This document shows, one piece after another, positions 42,179 to 57,000 of a DNA stretch of 64,000 bases. Below the pieces are notes generated by a model. The model had not been told where the DNA came from and did not search any database. It was given only the letters and a program-made list of their open reading frames with translations. A program made the translations under genes and the position numbers. Within the stretch, counting starts at the first letter, position 1. Each line of letters opens with the position of its first letter. The stretch is from Mesostigma viride (taxonomy: Eukaryota; Streptophyta; Mesostigmatophyceae; Mesostigmatales; Mesostigmataceae), in assembly GCA_009746045.1 (NCBI GenBank), contig RPFO01001401.1:1-64000 (forward strand), read 5' to 3'.

Positions 42179-45100
42179 GTACATACACCATGCACGCAAG
42201 GGGCTGCACACACACTTACACACACCTTGCACGCAAGGGCCGGCATGCACACACACTGGCATACACCGCGCACGCAAGGGGCGGCTGCACACACGTACAT
42301 ACACCGCGCACGCAAGGGGCGAGTGCACACACACGTACACACACCGCGCACGCAAGGGGCGGCTGCACACACACGTACACACACCATGCACGCAATTGCC
42401 GGCATGCACACACACGTACATCCACTGCGCACGCAAGGGGCAACTGCACACACATGTACACACGCTTGGGGCGGCTGCACTCACATGTACACACACCGCG
42501 CACGCAAGGGCCGGCTGCACACACACGTACATACACCGCGCACGCAAGGGGCAACTGCACACACACGTACACACACCATGCACGCAAGGGCCGGCTGCAC
42601 TCACATGTACACACACCATGCACGCAAGGGCCGGCTGCACACACACTTACACACACAATGCACGCTTGGGGCAACGGCACTCACATGTACATACACCATG
42701 CACGCAAGGGGCGGCTGCACACACACGTACACACACCATGCACGCAAGGAGAGACTTCACGCACAGGTACACTCACCATGCACGCAAGGGGCGGCTGCAC
42801 ACACACGTACACACACCGCGCACGCAATTAAGGGACGGCTGCACACACACGTACATACACCGCGCACGCAAGGGGCAACGGCACTCACATGTACATACAC
42901 CATGCACGCAAGGGCGGCTGCACACACACGTACACACACCATGCACGCAAGGAGCGACTTCACGCACAGGTACACACACCATGCACGCAAGGTTCGGCTG
43001 CACACACATGTACATCCACCGCGCACGCAAGGGGCGAGTGCAAACACATGTACATACACCATGCACGCAAGGGGCGGCTGCACACACATGTACATCCACC
43101 GCGCACGCAAGGGGCGAGTGCACACACACGTACACACACCGCGCACGCAAGGGGCGGCTGCACACACACGTACACACACCATGCACGCAATTGCCGGCAT
43201 GCACACACACGTACATCCACCGCGCACGCAAGGGGCAACTGCACACACATGTACACACACCGCGCACGCTTGGGGCAGCTGCACTCACATGTACACACAC
43301 CGCGCACGCAAGGGCCGGCTGCACACACACGTACACACACCATGCACGCAATTGCCGGCATGCACACACACGTACACACACCGCGCACGCAAGGGGCGGC
43401 TGACACACACGTACACACACCATGCACGCAATTGCCGGCATGCACACACACGTACATCCACCGCGCACGCAAGGGGCAACTGCACACACATGTACACACA
43501 CCGCGCACGCTTGGGGCAGCTGCACTCACATGTACACACACCGCGCACGCAAGGGCCGGCTGCACACACACGTACATACACCGCGCACGCAAGGGGCAAC
43601 TGCACACACATCTACACACACCGCGCACGCAAGGGGCAACTGCACACACACGTACACACACCGCGCACGCTTGGGGCGGCTGCACACACACGTACCTACA
43701 CCGCGCACGCAAGGGGCGGCTGCACACACACGTACATCCACCGCGCACGCAAGGGGCAACTGCACACACATGTACACACACCGCGCACGCTTGGGGCAGC
43801 TGCACTCACATGTACACACACCGCGCACGCAAGGGGCGGCTGCACACACACGTACATCCACCGCGCACGCAAGGGGCAACTGCACACACACGTACATCCA
43901 CCGCGCACGCAAGGGGCGGCTGCACACACACGTACACACACCGCGCACGCAAGGGGCAACTGCACACACATGTACACACACCGCGCACGCGGGGCGGCTG
44001 CACACACACGTACCTACACCGCGCACGCAAGGGGCGGCTGCACACACGTACATACACCGCGCACGCAAGGGGCAACTGCACACACATGTACATACACCGC
44101 GCACGCAAGGGGCAACTGCACACACATGTACACACACCGCGCACGCAAGGGGCGACTGCACACACACGTACACACACCGCGCACGCTTGGGGCGGCTGCA
44201 CACACACGTACCTACACCGCGCACGCTTGGGGCGGCTGCACACACACGTACATCCACCGCGCACGCAAGGGGCGACTGCACACACATGTACACACACCGC
44301 GCACGCTTGGGGCAGCTGCACTCACATGTACACACACCGCGCACGCAAGGGCCGGCTGCACACACACGTACATCCACCGCGCACGCAAGGGGCAACTGCA
44401 CACACACGTACATCCACCGCGCACGCAAGGGGCGGCTGCACACACACGTACACACACCGCGCACGCAGGGGCAACTGCACACACATGTACACACACGCGC
44501 ACGCTTGGGGCGGCTGCACACACACGTACCTACACCGCGCACGCAAGGGCGGCTGCACACACACGTACATACACCGCGCACGCAAGGGGCAACTGCACAC
44601 ACATGTACATACACCGCGCAACCACGGGGCGGCTGCACACACACGTACATACACCGCGCACGCAAGGGGCAACTGCACACACATGTACACACACCGCGCA
44701 CGCTTGGGGCGGCTGCACACACACGTACACACACCGCGCACGCAAGGGGCGGCTGCACACACACGTACATACACCGCGCACGCAAGGGGCAACTGCACAC
44801 ACATGTACATACACCGCGCAACCACGGGGCGGCTGCACACACACGTACACACACCGCGCACGCAAGGGGCAGCTGCACACACACGTACATACACCATGCA
44901 CGCAAGGGGCTGCACACACACTTACACACACCTTGCACGCAAGGGCCGGCATGCACACACACTGGCATACACCGCGCACGCAAGGGGCGGCTGCACACAC
45001 GTACATACACCGCGCACGCAAGGGGCGAGTGCACACACACGTACACACACCGCGCACGCAATTAAGGGACGGCTGCACACACACGTACATACACCGCGCA

Positions 45101-48100
45101 CGCAAGGGCAACGGCACTCACATGTACATACACCATGCACGCAAGGGGCGGCTGCACACACACGTACACACACCATGCACGCAAGGAGCGACTTCACGCA
45201 CAGGTACACACACCATGCACGCAAGGTTCGGCTGCACACACATGTACATCCACCGCGCACGCAAGGGGCGGCTGCACACACATGTACATACACCATGCAC
45301 GCAAGGGGCGGCTGCACACACATGTACATCCACCGCGCACGCAAGGGGCGAGTGCACACACACGTACACACACCGCGCACGCAAGGGGCGGCTGCACACA
45401 CACGTACACACACCATGCACGCAATTGCCGGCATGCACACACACGTACATCCACCGCGCACGCAAGGGGCAACTGCACACACATGTACACACACCGCGCA
45501 CGCTTGGGGCAGCTGCACTCACATGTACACACACCGCGCACGCAAGGGCCGGCTGCACACACACGTACATACACCGCGCACGCAAGGGGCAACTGCACAC
45601 ACATGTACACACACCGCGCACGCAAGGGGCAACTGCACACACACGTACACACACCGCGCACGCTTGGGGCGGCTGCACACACACGTACCTACACCGCGCA
45701 CGCAAGGGGCGGCTGCACACACACGTACATCCACCGCGCACGCAAGGGGCAACTGCACACACATGTACACACACCGCGCACGCTTGGGGCAGCTGCACTC
45801 ACATGTACACACACCGCGCACGCAAGGGCCGGCTGCACACACACGTACATCCACCGCGCACGCAAGGGGCAACTGCACACACACGTACATACACCGCGCA
45901 CGCAAGGGGCGGCTGCACACACACGTACACACACCGCGCACGCAAGGGGCAACTGCACACACATGTACACACACCGCGCACGCTTGGGGCGGCTGCACAC
46001 ACACGTACCTACACCGCGCACGCAAGGGGCGGCTGCACACACACGTACATACACCGCGCACGCAAGGGGCAACTGCACACACATGTACATACACCGCGCA
46101 ACCACGGGGCGGCTGCACACACACGTACATACACCGCGCACGCTTGGGGCAGCTGCACTCACATGTACACACACCGCGCACGCTTGGGGCGGCTGCACAC
46201 ACACGTACATACACCATGCACGCAAGGGGCTGCACACACACTTACACACACCTTGCACGCAAGGGGCAACTGCACACACATGTACATACACCGCGCAACC
46301 ACGGGGCGGCTGCACACACACGTACATACACCGCGCACGCAAGGGGCGGCTGCACACATACGTACCTACACCGCGCACGCAAGGGGCGACTGCACACCCA
46401 TGTACATCCACCGCGCACGCAAGGGCCGGCTGCACACACACGTACACACACCATGCACGCAAGGGCCGGCTGCACACACACGTACATACACCGCGCACGC
46501 TTGGGGCAGCTGCACACACATGTACACACACCGCGCACGCTTGGGGCAGCTGCACTCACATGTACATACACCGCGCACGCAAGGGGCAACTGCACACACA
46601 TGTACACACACCGCGCACGCAAGGGGCAACTGCACACACACGTACACACACCGCGCACGCAAGGGGCGGCTGCACACACACGTACCTACACCGCGCACGC
46701 AAGGGGCGGCTGCACACACACGTACATCCACCGCGCACGCAAGGGGCAACTGCACACACATGTACATCCACCGCGCACGCTTGGGGCAGCTGCACTCACA
46801 TGTACACACACCGCGCACGCAAGGGGCGGCTGCACACACACGTACATCCACCGCGCACGCAAGGGGCAACTGCACACACACGTACATCCACCGCGCACGC
46901 AAGGGGCGGCTGCACACACACGTACACACACCGCGCACGCAAGGGGCAACTGCACACACATGTACACACACCGCGCACGCTTGGGGCGGCTGCACACACA
47001 CGTACACACACCATGCACGCAAGGAGCGACTTCACGCACAGGTACACACACCATGCACGCAAGGTTCGGCTGCACACACATGTACATCCACCGCGCACGC
47101 AAGGGGCGAGTGCAAACACATGTACATCCACCGCGCACGCAAGGGGCAACTGCACACACACGTACACACACCGCGCACGCTTGGGGCGGCTGCACACACA
47201 CGTACCTACACCGCGCACGCAAGGGGCGGCTGCACACACACGTACATCCACCGCGCACGCAAGGGGCAACTGCACACACATGTACACACACCGCGCACGC
47301 TTGGGGCAGCTGCACTCACATGTACACACACCGCGCACGCAAGGGCCGGCTGCACACACACGTACATCCACCGCGCACGCAAGGGGCAACTGCACACACA
47401 CGTACATCCACCGCGCACGCAAGGGCGGCTGCACACACACGTACACACACCGCGCACGCAAGGGGCAACTGCACACACATGTACACACACCGCGCACGCT
47501 TGGGGCGGCTGCACACACACGTACCTACACCGCGCACGCAAGGGCCGGCTGCACACACACGTACATACACCGCGCACGCAAGGGGCAACTGCACACACAT
47601 GTACATACACCGCGCAACCACGGGCGGCTGCACACACACGTACATACACCGCGCACGCTTGGGGCAGCTGCACTCACATGTACACACACCGCGCACGCAA
47701 GGGGCGACTGCACACACATGTACATCCACCGCGCACGCAAGGGCCGGCTGCACACACACGTACACACACCATGCACGCAAGGGCCGGCTGCACACACACG
47801 TACATCCACCGCGCACGCAAGGGGCGAGTGCACACACACGTACACACACCGCGCACGCAAGGGCCGGCTGCACACACACGTACATCCACCGCGCACGCAA
47901 TTGCCGGCATGCACACACACGTACATCCACCGCGCACGCAAGGGGCAACTGCACACACATGTACACACACCGCGCACGCTTGGGGCAGCTGCACTCACAT
48001 GTACACACACCGCGCACGCAAGGGCCGGCTGCACACACACGTACATACACCGCGCACGCAAGGGGCAACTGCACACACATGTACACACACCGCGCACGCA

Positions 48101-49797
48101 AGGGGCAACTGCACACACACGTACACACACCGCGCACGCTTGGGGCGGCTGCACACACACGTACCTACACCGCGCACGCAAGGGGCGGCTGCACACACAC
48201 GTACATCCACCGCGCACGCAAGGGGCAACTGCACACACATGTACACACACCGCGCACGCTTGGGGCAGCTGCACTCACATGTACACACACCGCGCACGCA
48301 AGGGGCGGCTGCACACACACGTACATCCACCGCGCACGCAAGGGGCAACTGCACACACACGTACATCCACCGCGCACGCAAGGGGCGGCTGCACACACAC
48401 GTACACACACCGCGCACGCAAGGGGCAACTGCACACACATGTACACACACCGCGCACGCTTGGGGCGGCTGCACACACACGTACCTACACCGCGCACGCA
48501 AGGGGCGGCTGCACACACACGTACATACACCGCGCACGCAAGGGGCAACTGCACACACATGTACATACACCGCGCACGCAAGGGGCAACTGCACACACAT
48601 GTACACACACCGCGCACGCAAGGGGCGACTGCACACACACGTACACACACCGCGCACGCTTGGGGCGGCTGCACACACACGTACCTACACCGCGCACGCA
48701 AGGGGCGGCTGCACACACACGTACATCCACCGCGCACGCAAGGGGCAACTGCACACACATGTACACACACCGCGCACGCTTGGGGCAGCTGCACTCACAT
48801 GTACACACACCGCGCACGCAAGGGCCGGCTGCACACACACGTACATCCACCGCGCACGCAAGGGGCAACTGCACACACACGTACATCCACCGCGCACGCA
48901 AGGGGCGGCTGCACACACACGTACACACACCGCGCACGCAAGGGGCAACTGCACACACATGTACACACACCGCGCACGCTTGGGGCGGCTGCACACACAC
49001 GTACCTACACCGCGCACGCAAGGGGCGGCTGCACACACACGTACATACACCGCGCACGCAAGGGGCAACTGCACACACATGTACATACACCGCGCAACCA
49101 CGGGGCGGCTGCACACACACGTACATACACCGCGCACGCAAGGGGCAACTGCACACACATGTACACACACCGCGCACGCTTGGGGCGGCTGCACACACAC
49201 GTACACACACCGCGCACGCAAGGGGCGGCTGCACACACACGTACATACACCGCGCACGCAAGGGGCGGCTGCACACACGTACATACACCGCGCACGCAAG
49301 GGGCGAGTGCACACACACGTACACACACCGCGCACGCAATTAAGGGACGGCTGCACACACACGTACATACACCGCGCACGCAAGGGGCAACGGCACTCAC
49401 ATGTACATACACCATGCACGCAAGGGGCGGCTGCACACACACGTACACACACCATGCACGCAAGGAGCGACTTCACGCACAGGTACACACACCATGCACG
49501 CAAGGTTCGGCTGCACACACATGTACATCCACCGCGCACGCAAGGGGCGGCTGCACACACATGTACATACACCATGCACGCAAGGGGCGGCTGCACACAC
49601 ATGTACATCCACCGCGCACGCAAGGGGCGAGTGCACACACACGTACACACACCGCGCACGCAAGGGGCGGCTGCACACACACGTACACACACCATGCACG
49701 CAATTGCCGGCATGCACACACACGTACATCCACCGCGCACGCAAGGGGCAACTGCACACACATGTACACACACCGCGCACGCTTGGGGCAGCTGCAC

Positions 49798-52700
49798 TCA
49801 CATGTACACACACCGCGCACGCAAGGGCCGGCTGCACACACACGTACATACACCGCGCACGCAAGGGGCAACTGCACACACATGTACACACACCGCGCAC
49901 GCAAGGGGCAACTGCACACACACGTACACACACCGCGCACGCTTGGGGCGGCTGCACACACACGTACCTACACCGCGCACGCAAGGGGCGGCTGCACACA
50001 CACGTACATCCACCGCGCACGCAAGGGGCAACTGCACACACATGTACACACACCGCGCACGCTTGGGGCAGCTGCACTCACATGTACACACACCGCGCAC
50101 GCAAGGGCCGGCTGCACAGACACGTACATCCACCGCGCACGCAAGGGGCAACTGCACACACACGTACATACACCGCGCACGCAAGGGGCGGCTGCACACA
50201 CACGTACACACACCGCGCACGCAAGGGGCAACTGCACACACATGTACACACACCGCGCACGCTTGGGGCGGCTGCACACACACGTACCTACACCGCGCAC
50301 GCAAGGGGCGGCTGCACACACACGTACATACACCGCGCACGCAAGGGGCAACTGCACACACATGTACATACACCGCGCAACCACGGGGCGGCTGCACACA
50401 CACGTACATACACCGCGCACGCTTGGGGCAGCTGCACTCACATGTACACACACCGCGCACGCTTGGGGCGGCTGCACACACACGTACATACACCATGCAC
50501 GCAAGGGGCTGCACACACACTTACACACACCTTGCACGCAAGGGGCAACTGCACACACATGTACATACACCGCGCAACCACGGGGCGGCTGCACACACAC
50601 GTACATACACCGCGCACGCAAGGGGCGGCTGCACACATACGTACCTACACCGCGCACGCAAGGGGCGACTGCACACCCATGTACATCCACCGCGCACGCA
50701 AGGGCCGGCTGCACACACACGTACACACACCATGCACGCAAGGGCCGGCTGCACACACACGTACATACACCGCGCACGCAAGGGGCGGCTGCACACACAC
50801 GTACACACACCGCGCACGCAAGGGGCAGCTGCACACACACGTACATACACCATGCACGCAAGGGGCTGCACACACACTTACACACACCTTGCACGCAAGG
50901 GCCGGCATGCACACACACTGCATGGCATACACCGCCCACGCAAGGGGCGGCTGCACACACGTACATACACCGCGCACGCAAGGGGCGGCTGCACACACAC
51001 GTACATACACCGCGCACGCAATTAAGGGGAAACTGTCCACACATGGACATACACTGCGCACGGAAGGGGCGGCTGCATTAACACGTACATACACCGCGCA
51101 CGCAAGGGGCGGCTGCACACACACGTACATACACCGCGCACGCAAGGGGCGGCTGCACACACACGTACACACACCATGCACGCAATTGCCGGCATGCACA
51201 CACACGTACATCCACCGCGCACGCAAGGGGCAACTGCACACACATGTACACACACCGCGCACGCTTGGGGCAGCTGCACTCACATGTACACACACCGCGC
51301 ACGCAAGGGCCGGCTGCACACACACGTACATACACCGCGCACGCAAGGGGCAACTGCACACACATGTACACACACCGCGCACGCAAGGGGCAACTGCACA
51401 CACACGTACACACACCGCGCACGCTTGGGGCGGCTGCACACACACGTACCTACACCGCGCACGCAAGGGGCGGCTGCACACACACGTACATCCACCGCGC
51501 ACGCAAGGGGCAACTGCACACACATGTACACACACCGCGCACGCTTGGGGCAGCTGCACTCACATGTACACACACCGCGCACGCAAGGGCCGGCTGCACA
51601 GACACGTACATCCACCGCGCACGCAAGGGGCAACTGCACACACACGTACATACACCGCGCACGCAAGGGGCGGCTGCACACACACGTACACACACCGCGC
51701 ACGCAAGGGGCAACTGCACACACATGTACACACACCGCGCACGCTTGGGGCGGCTGCACACACACGTACCTACACCGCGCACGCAAGGGGCGGCTGCACA
51801 CACACGTACATACACCGCGCACGCAAGGGGCAACTGCACACACATGTACATACACCGCGCAACCACGGGGCGGCTGCACACACACGTACATACACCGCGC
51901 ACGCTTGGGGCAGCTGCACTCACATGTACACACACCGCGCACGCTTGGGGCGGCTGCACACACACGTACATACACCATGCACGCAAGGGGCTGCACACAC
52001 ACTTACACACACCTTGCACGCAAGGGGCAACTGCACACACATGTACATACACCGCGCAACCACGGGGCGGCTGCACACACACGTACATACACCGCGCACG
52101 CAAGGGGCGGCTGCACACATACGTACCTACACCGCGCACGCAAGGGGCGACTGCACACCCATGTACATCCACCGCGCACGCAAGGGCCGGCTGCACACAC
52201 ACGTACACACACCATGCACGCAAGGGCCGGCTGCACACACACGTACATACACCGCGCACGCAAGGGCGGCTGCACACACACGTACACACACCGCGCACGC
52301 AAGGGCAGCTGCACACACACTTACATACACCATGCACGCAAGGGGCTGCACACACACTTACACACACCTTGCACGCAAGGGCCGGCATGCACACACACTG
52401 CATGGCATACACCGCCCACGCAAGGGCGGCTGCACACACGTACATACACCGCGCACGCAAGGGGCGGCTGCACACACACGTACATACACCGCGCACGCAA
52501 TTAAGGGGAAACTGTCCACACATGGACATACACTGCGCACGGAAGGGGCGGCTGCATTAACACGTACATACACCGCGCACGCAAGGGGCGGCTGCACACA
52601 CACGTACATACACCGCGCACGCAAGGGGCGGCTGCACACACACGTACACACACCATGCACGCAATTGCCGGCATGCACACACACGTACATCCACCGCGCA

Positions 52701-54010
52701 CGCAAGGGGCAACTGCACACACATGTACACACACCGCGCACGCTTGGGGCAGCTGCACTCACATGTACACACACCGCGCACGCAAGGGCCGGCTGCACAC
52801 ACACGTACATACACCGCGCACGCAAGGGGCAACTGCACACACATGTACACACACCGCGCACGCAAGGTGCAACTGCACACACACGTACACACACTGCGCA
52901 CGGAAGGGGCGGCTGCACACACACGTACCTACACCGCGCACGCAAGGGGCGGCTGCACACACACGTACATCCACCGCGCACGCAAGGGGCAACTGCACAC
53001 ACATGTACACACACCGCGCACGCTTGGGGCAGCTGCACTCACATGTACACACACCGCGCACGCAAGGGCCGGCTGCACAGACACGTACATCCACCGCGCA
53101 CGCAAGGGGCAACTGCACACACACGTACATACACCGCGCACGCAAGGGGCGGCTGCACACACACGTACACACACCGCGCACGCAAGGGGCAACTGCACAC
53201 ACATGTACACACACCGCGCACGCTTGGGGCGGCTGCACACACACGTACCTACACCGCGCACGCAAGGGGCGGCTGCACACACACGTACATACACCGCGCA
53301 CGCAAGGGGCAACTGCACACACATGTACATACACCGCGCAACCACGGGGCGGCTGCACACACACGTACATACACCGCGCACGCTTGGGGCAGCTGCACTC
53401 ACATGTACACACACCGCGCACGCTTGGGGCGGCTGCACACACACGTACATACACCATGCACGCAAGGGGCTGCACACACACTTACACACACCTTGCACGC
53501 AAGGGGCAACTGCACACACATGTACATACACCGCGCAACCACGGGGCGGCTGCACACACACGTACATACACCGCGCACGCAAGGGCGGCTGCACACATAC
53601 GTACCTACACCGCGCACGCAAGGGGCGACTGCACACCCATGTACATCCACCGCGCACGCAAGGGCCGGCTGCACACACACGTACACACACCATGCACGCA
53701 AGGGCCGGCTGCACACACACGTACATACACCGCGCACGCAAGGGGCGGCTGCACACACACGTACACACACCGCGCACGCAAGGGGCAGCTGCACACACAC
53801 GTACATACACCATGCACGCAAGGGGCTGCACACACACTTACACACACCTTGCACGCAAGGGCCGGCATGCACACACACTGCATGGCATACACCGCCCACG
53901 CAAGGGGCGGCTGCACACACGTACATACACCGCGCACGCAAGGGGCGGCTGCACACACACGTACATACACCGCGCACGCAATTAAGGGGAAACTGTCCAC
54001 ACATGGACAT
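49798..54010. repeat. Higher-order repeat, period about 1,480 bp
   Basis: Rare monomer variants recur at a fixed distance: CTGCATGGCATACACC around 50920, 52400 and 53880, and TTAAGGGGAAACTGTCC at 51022, 52501 and 53982. The spacing of 1,479-1,481 bp equals 37 monomers of 40 bp. Individual copies differ by few indels, so the blocks were duplicated recently. Confidence 0.85.
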
Positions 54011-57000
54011 ACACTGCGCACGGAAGGGGCGGCTGCATTAACACGTACATACACCGCGCACGCAAGGGGCGGCTGCACACACACGTACATACACCATGCA
54101 CGCAAGGGGCGGCTGCACACACATGTACATCCACCGCGCACGCAAGGGGCGAGTGCACACACACGTACACACACCGCGCACGCAAGGGGCGGCTGCACAC
54201 ACACGTACACACACCATGCACGCAATTGCCGGCATGCACACACACGTACATCCACCGCGCACGCAAGGGGCAACTGCACACACATGTACACACACCGCGC
54301 ACGCTTGGGGCAGCTGCACTCACATGTACACACACCGCGCACGCAAGGGCCGGCTGCACACACACTTACATACACCGCGCACGCAAGGGGCAACTGCACA
54401 CACATGTACACACACCGCGCACGCAAGGGCCGGCTGCACACACACGTACATACACCGCGCACGCAAGGGGAAACTGCCCACACATGGACATACACTGCGC
54501 ACGCAAGGGGCGGCTGCATTAACACGTACATACACCGCGCACGCAAGGGCCGGCATGCACACACACGTACATACACCGCCCATGTAAGGGGCGGCTGCAC
54601 ACACACGTACACACACCATGCACGCAAGGGCCGGCATGCACACACAGTATACACACACCGCGCACGCAAGGGGCGGCTGCACACACACGTACATACACTG
54701 CGCACGCAAGGGGCTGCTGCACACACACTTACACTCACCATGCACGCAAGGGGCGGCTGCACACACACGTACATACACCGCGCACGCAAGGGACGGCTGC
54801 ACACACACGTACATACACCGCGCACGCAAGGGGCAACTGCCCGCACATGTACATCCACCGCGCACGCAATTAAGGGACGGCTGCACACACACGTACATAC
54901 ACCGCGCACGCAAGGGGCAACGGCACTCACATGTACATACACCATGCACGCAAGGGGCGGCTGCACACACACGTACATACACCGCGCACGCAAGGGGCTG
55001 CTGCACACACACTTACACACACAATGCACGCAATTAGGGGCGACGGCACTCACATGTACATACTCTTGGGCGGCTGCACTCACATGTACATACACCGCGC
55101 ATGCAAGGGGCAACTGCACACACACGTACACACACCATGCACGCAAGGGCCGGCATGCACACACACGTACATACACTGCGCACGCAAGGGGCAACTGCAC
55201 ACACACGTACACACACCATGCACGGAAGGGACGGCTGCACTCACATGTACACACACCATGCACGCAAGGGCCGGCTGCACACACACGTACATACACCATG
55301 CACGCAAGGGGCTGCACACACACTTACACACCACCTTGCACGCAAGGGCCGGCATGCACACACACTGGCATACACCGCGCACGCAAGGGGCGGCTGCACA
55401 CACGTACATACACCGCGCACGCAAGGGGCGAGTGCACACACACGTACACACACCGCGCACGCAATTAAGGGACGGCTGCACACACACGTACATACACCGC
55501 GCACGCAAGGGGCAACGGCACTCACATGTACATCCACCATGCACGCAAGGGGCGGCTGCACACACACGTACACACACCATGCACGCAAGGACAAGGATTC
55601 ACACACATGTACACACACAAAGCACGCAAGGGGCTGCTGCACACACACGTACATACACCGCGCACGCAAGGGGCGGCTGCACTCACATGTACACACACCA
55701 CGCACGCAAGGGGCGGCTGCACACACACGTACATACACTGCGCACGCACGGGGCGACTGCACACACATGTACATAAACCATGCACGCAAGGGGCGGCTGC
55801 ACACACATGTACATACACCGCGCACGCAAGGGGCGAGTGCAAACACATGTACATACACCGCGCACGCAAGGACAAGGATGCACACACATGTACATACACC
55901 GCGCACGCAAGGGGCGGCTGCACACACACGTACATACACCGCGCACGCAAGGGGCGAGTGCGCACACACGTACATACACCGCGCACGCAAGGGGCGGCTG
56001 CACACACACGTACATACACCGCGCACGCACGGGGCCAGTGCAAGCACATGTACATACACCATGCACGCAAGGGGCGGCTGCACACACATGTACATACACC
56101 GCGCACGCAAGGGGCGAGTGCAAACACATGTACATACACCGCGCACGCAAGGGGCAACTGCCCGCACATGTACATCCACCGCACACGCAAGGGGCGGCTG
56201 CACACACATGTACATACACCGCGCACGCAAGGGGCGGCTGCACACACACGTACATACACCGCGCACGCAAGGGGCGAGTGCGCACACACGTACATACACC
56301 GCGCACGCAAGGGGCGGCTGCACACACACGTACATACACCGCGCACGCAAGGGGCCAGTGCAAGCACATGTACATACACCATGCACGCAAGGGCCGGCAT
56401 GCACAGAAACGTACATACACCGCGCACGCAAGGGGCTGCTGCACACACACGTACACACACCATGCACGCACGGGGCGGCTGCACACACACGTACATCCAC
56501 TGCGCACGCACGGGGCCGGCGACTGCACACACATGTACATAAACCATGCACGCAAGGGGCGGCTGCACACACATGTACATCCACCGCGCACGCAAGGGGC
56601 TGCTGCACACACACTTACACACACAATGCACGCAATTAGGGGCGAAGGCACTCACATGTACATACTCTTGGGCGGCTGCACTCACATGTACATACACCGC
56701 GCATGCAAGGGGCAACTGCACACACACGTACACACACCATGCACGCAAGGGCCGGCATGCACACACACGTACATACACTGCGCACGCAAGGGGCAACTGC
56801 ACACACACGTACACACACCATGCACGGAAGGGACGGCTGCACTCACATGTACACACACCATGCACGCAAGGGCCGGCTGCACACACACGTACATACACCA
56901 TGCACGCAAGGGGCTGCACACACACTTACACACCACCTTGCACGCAAGGGCCGGCATGCACACACACTGGCATACACCGCGCACGCAAGGGGCGGCTGCA

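Noticed and set aside
42227-51025. Open reading frame of 2,932 codons, and similar long frames on both strands in the CA-rich satellite
   Set aside because: All frames of the same strand are open because the 40-bp unit lacks stops. There is no start context, domain or codon bias, and variants with TAA end the frames at random.
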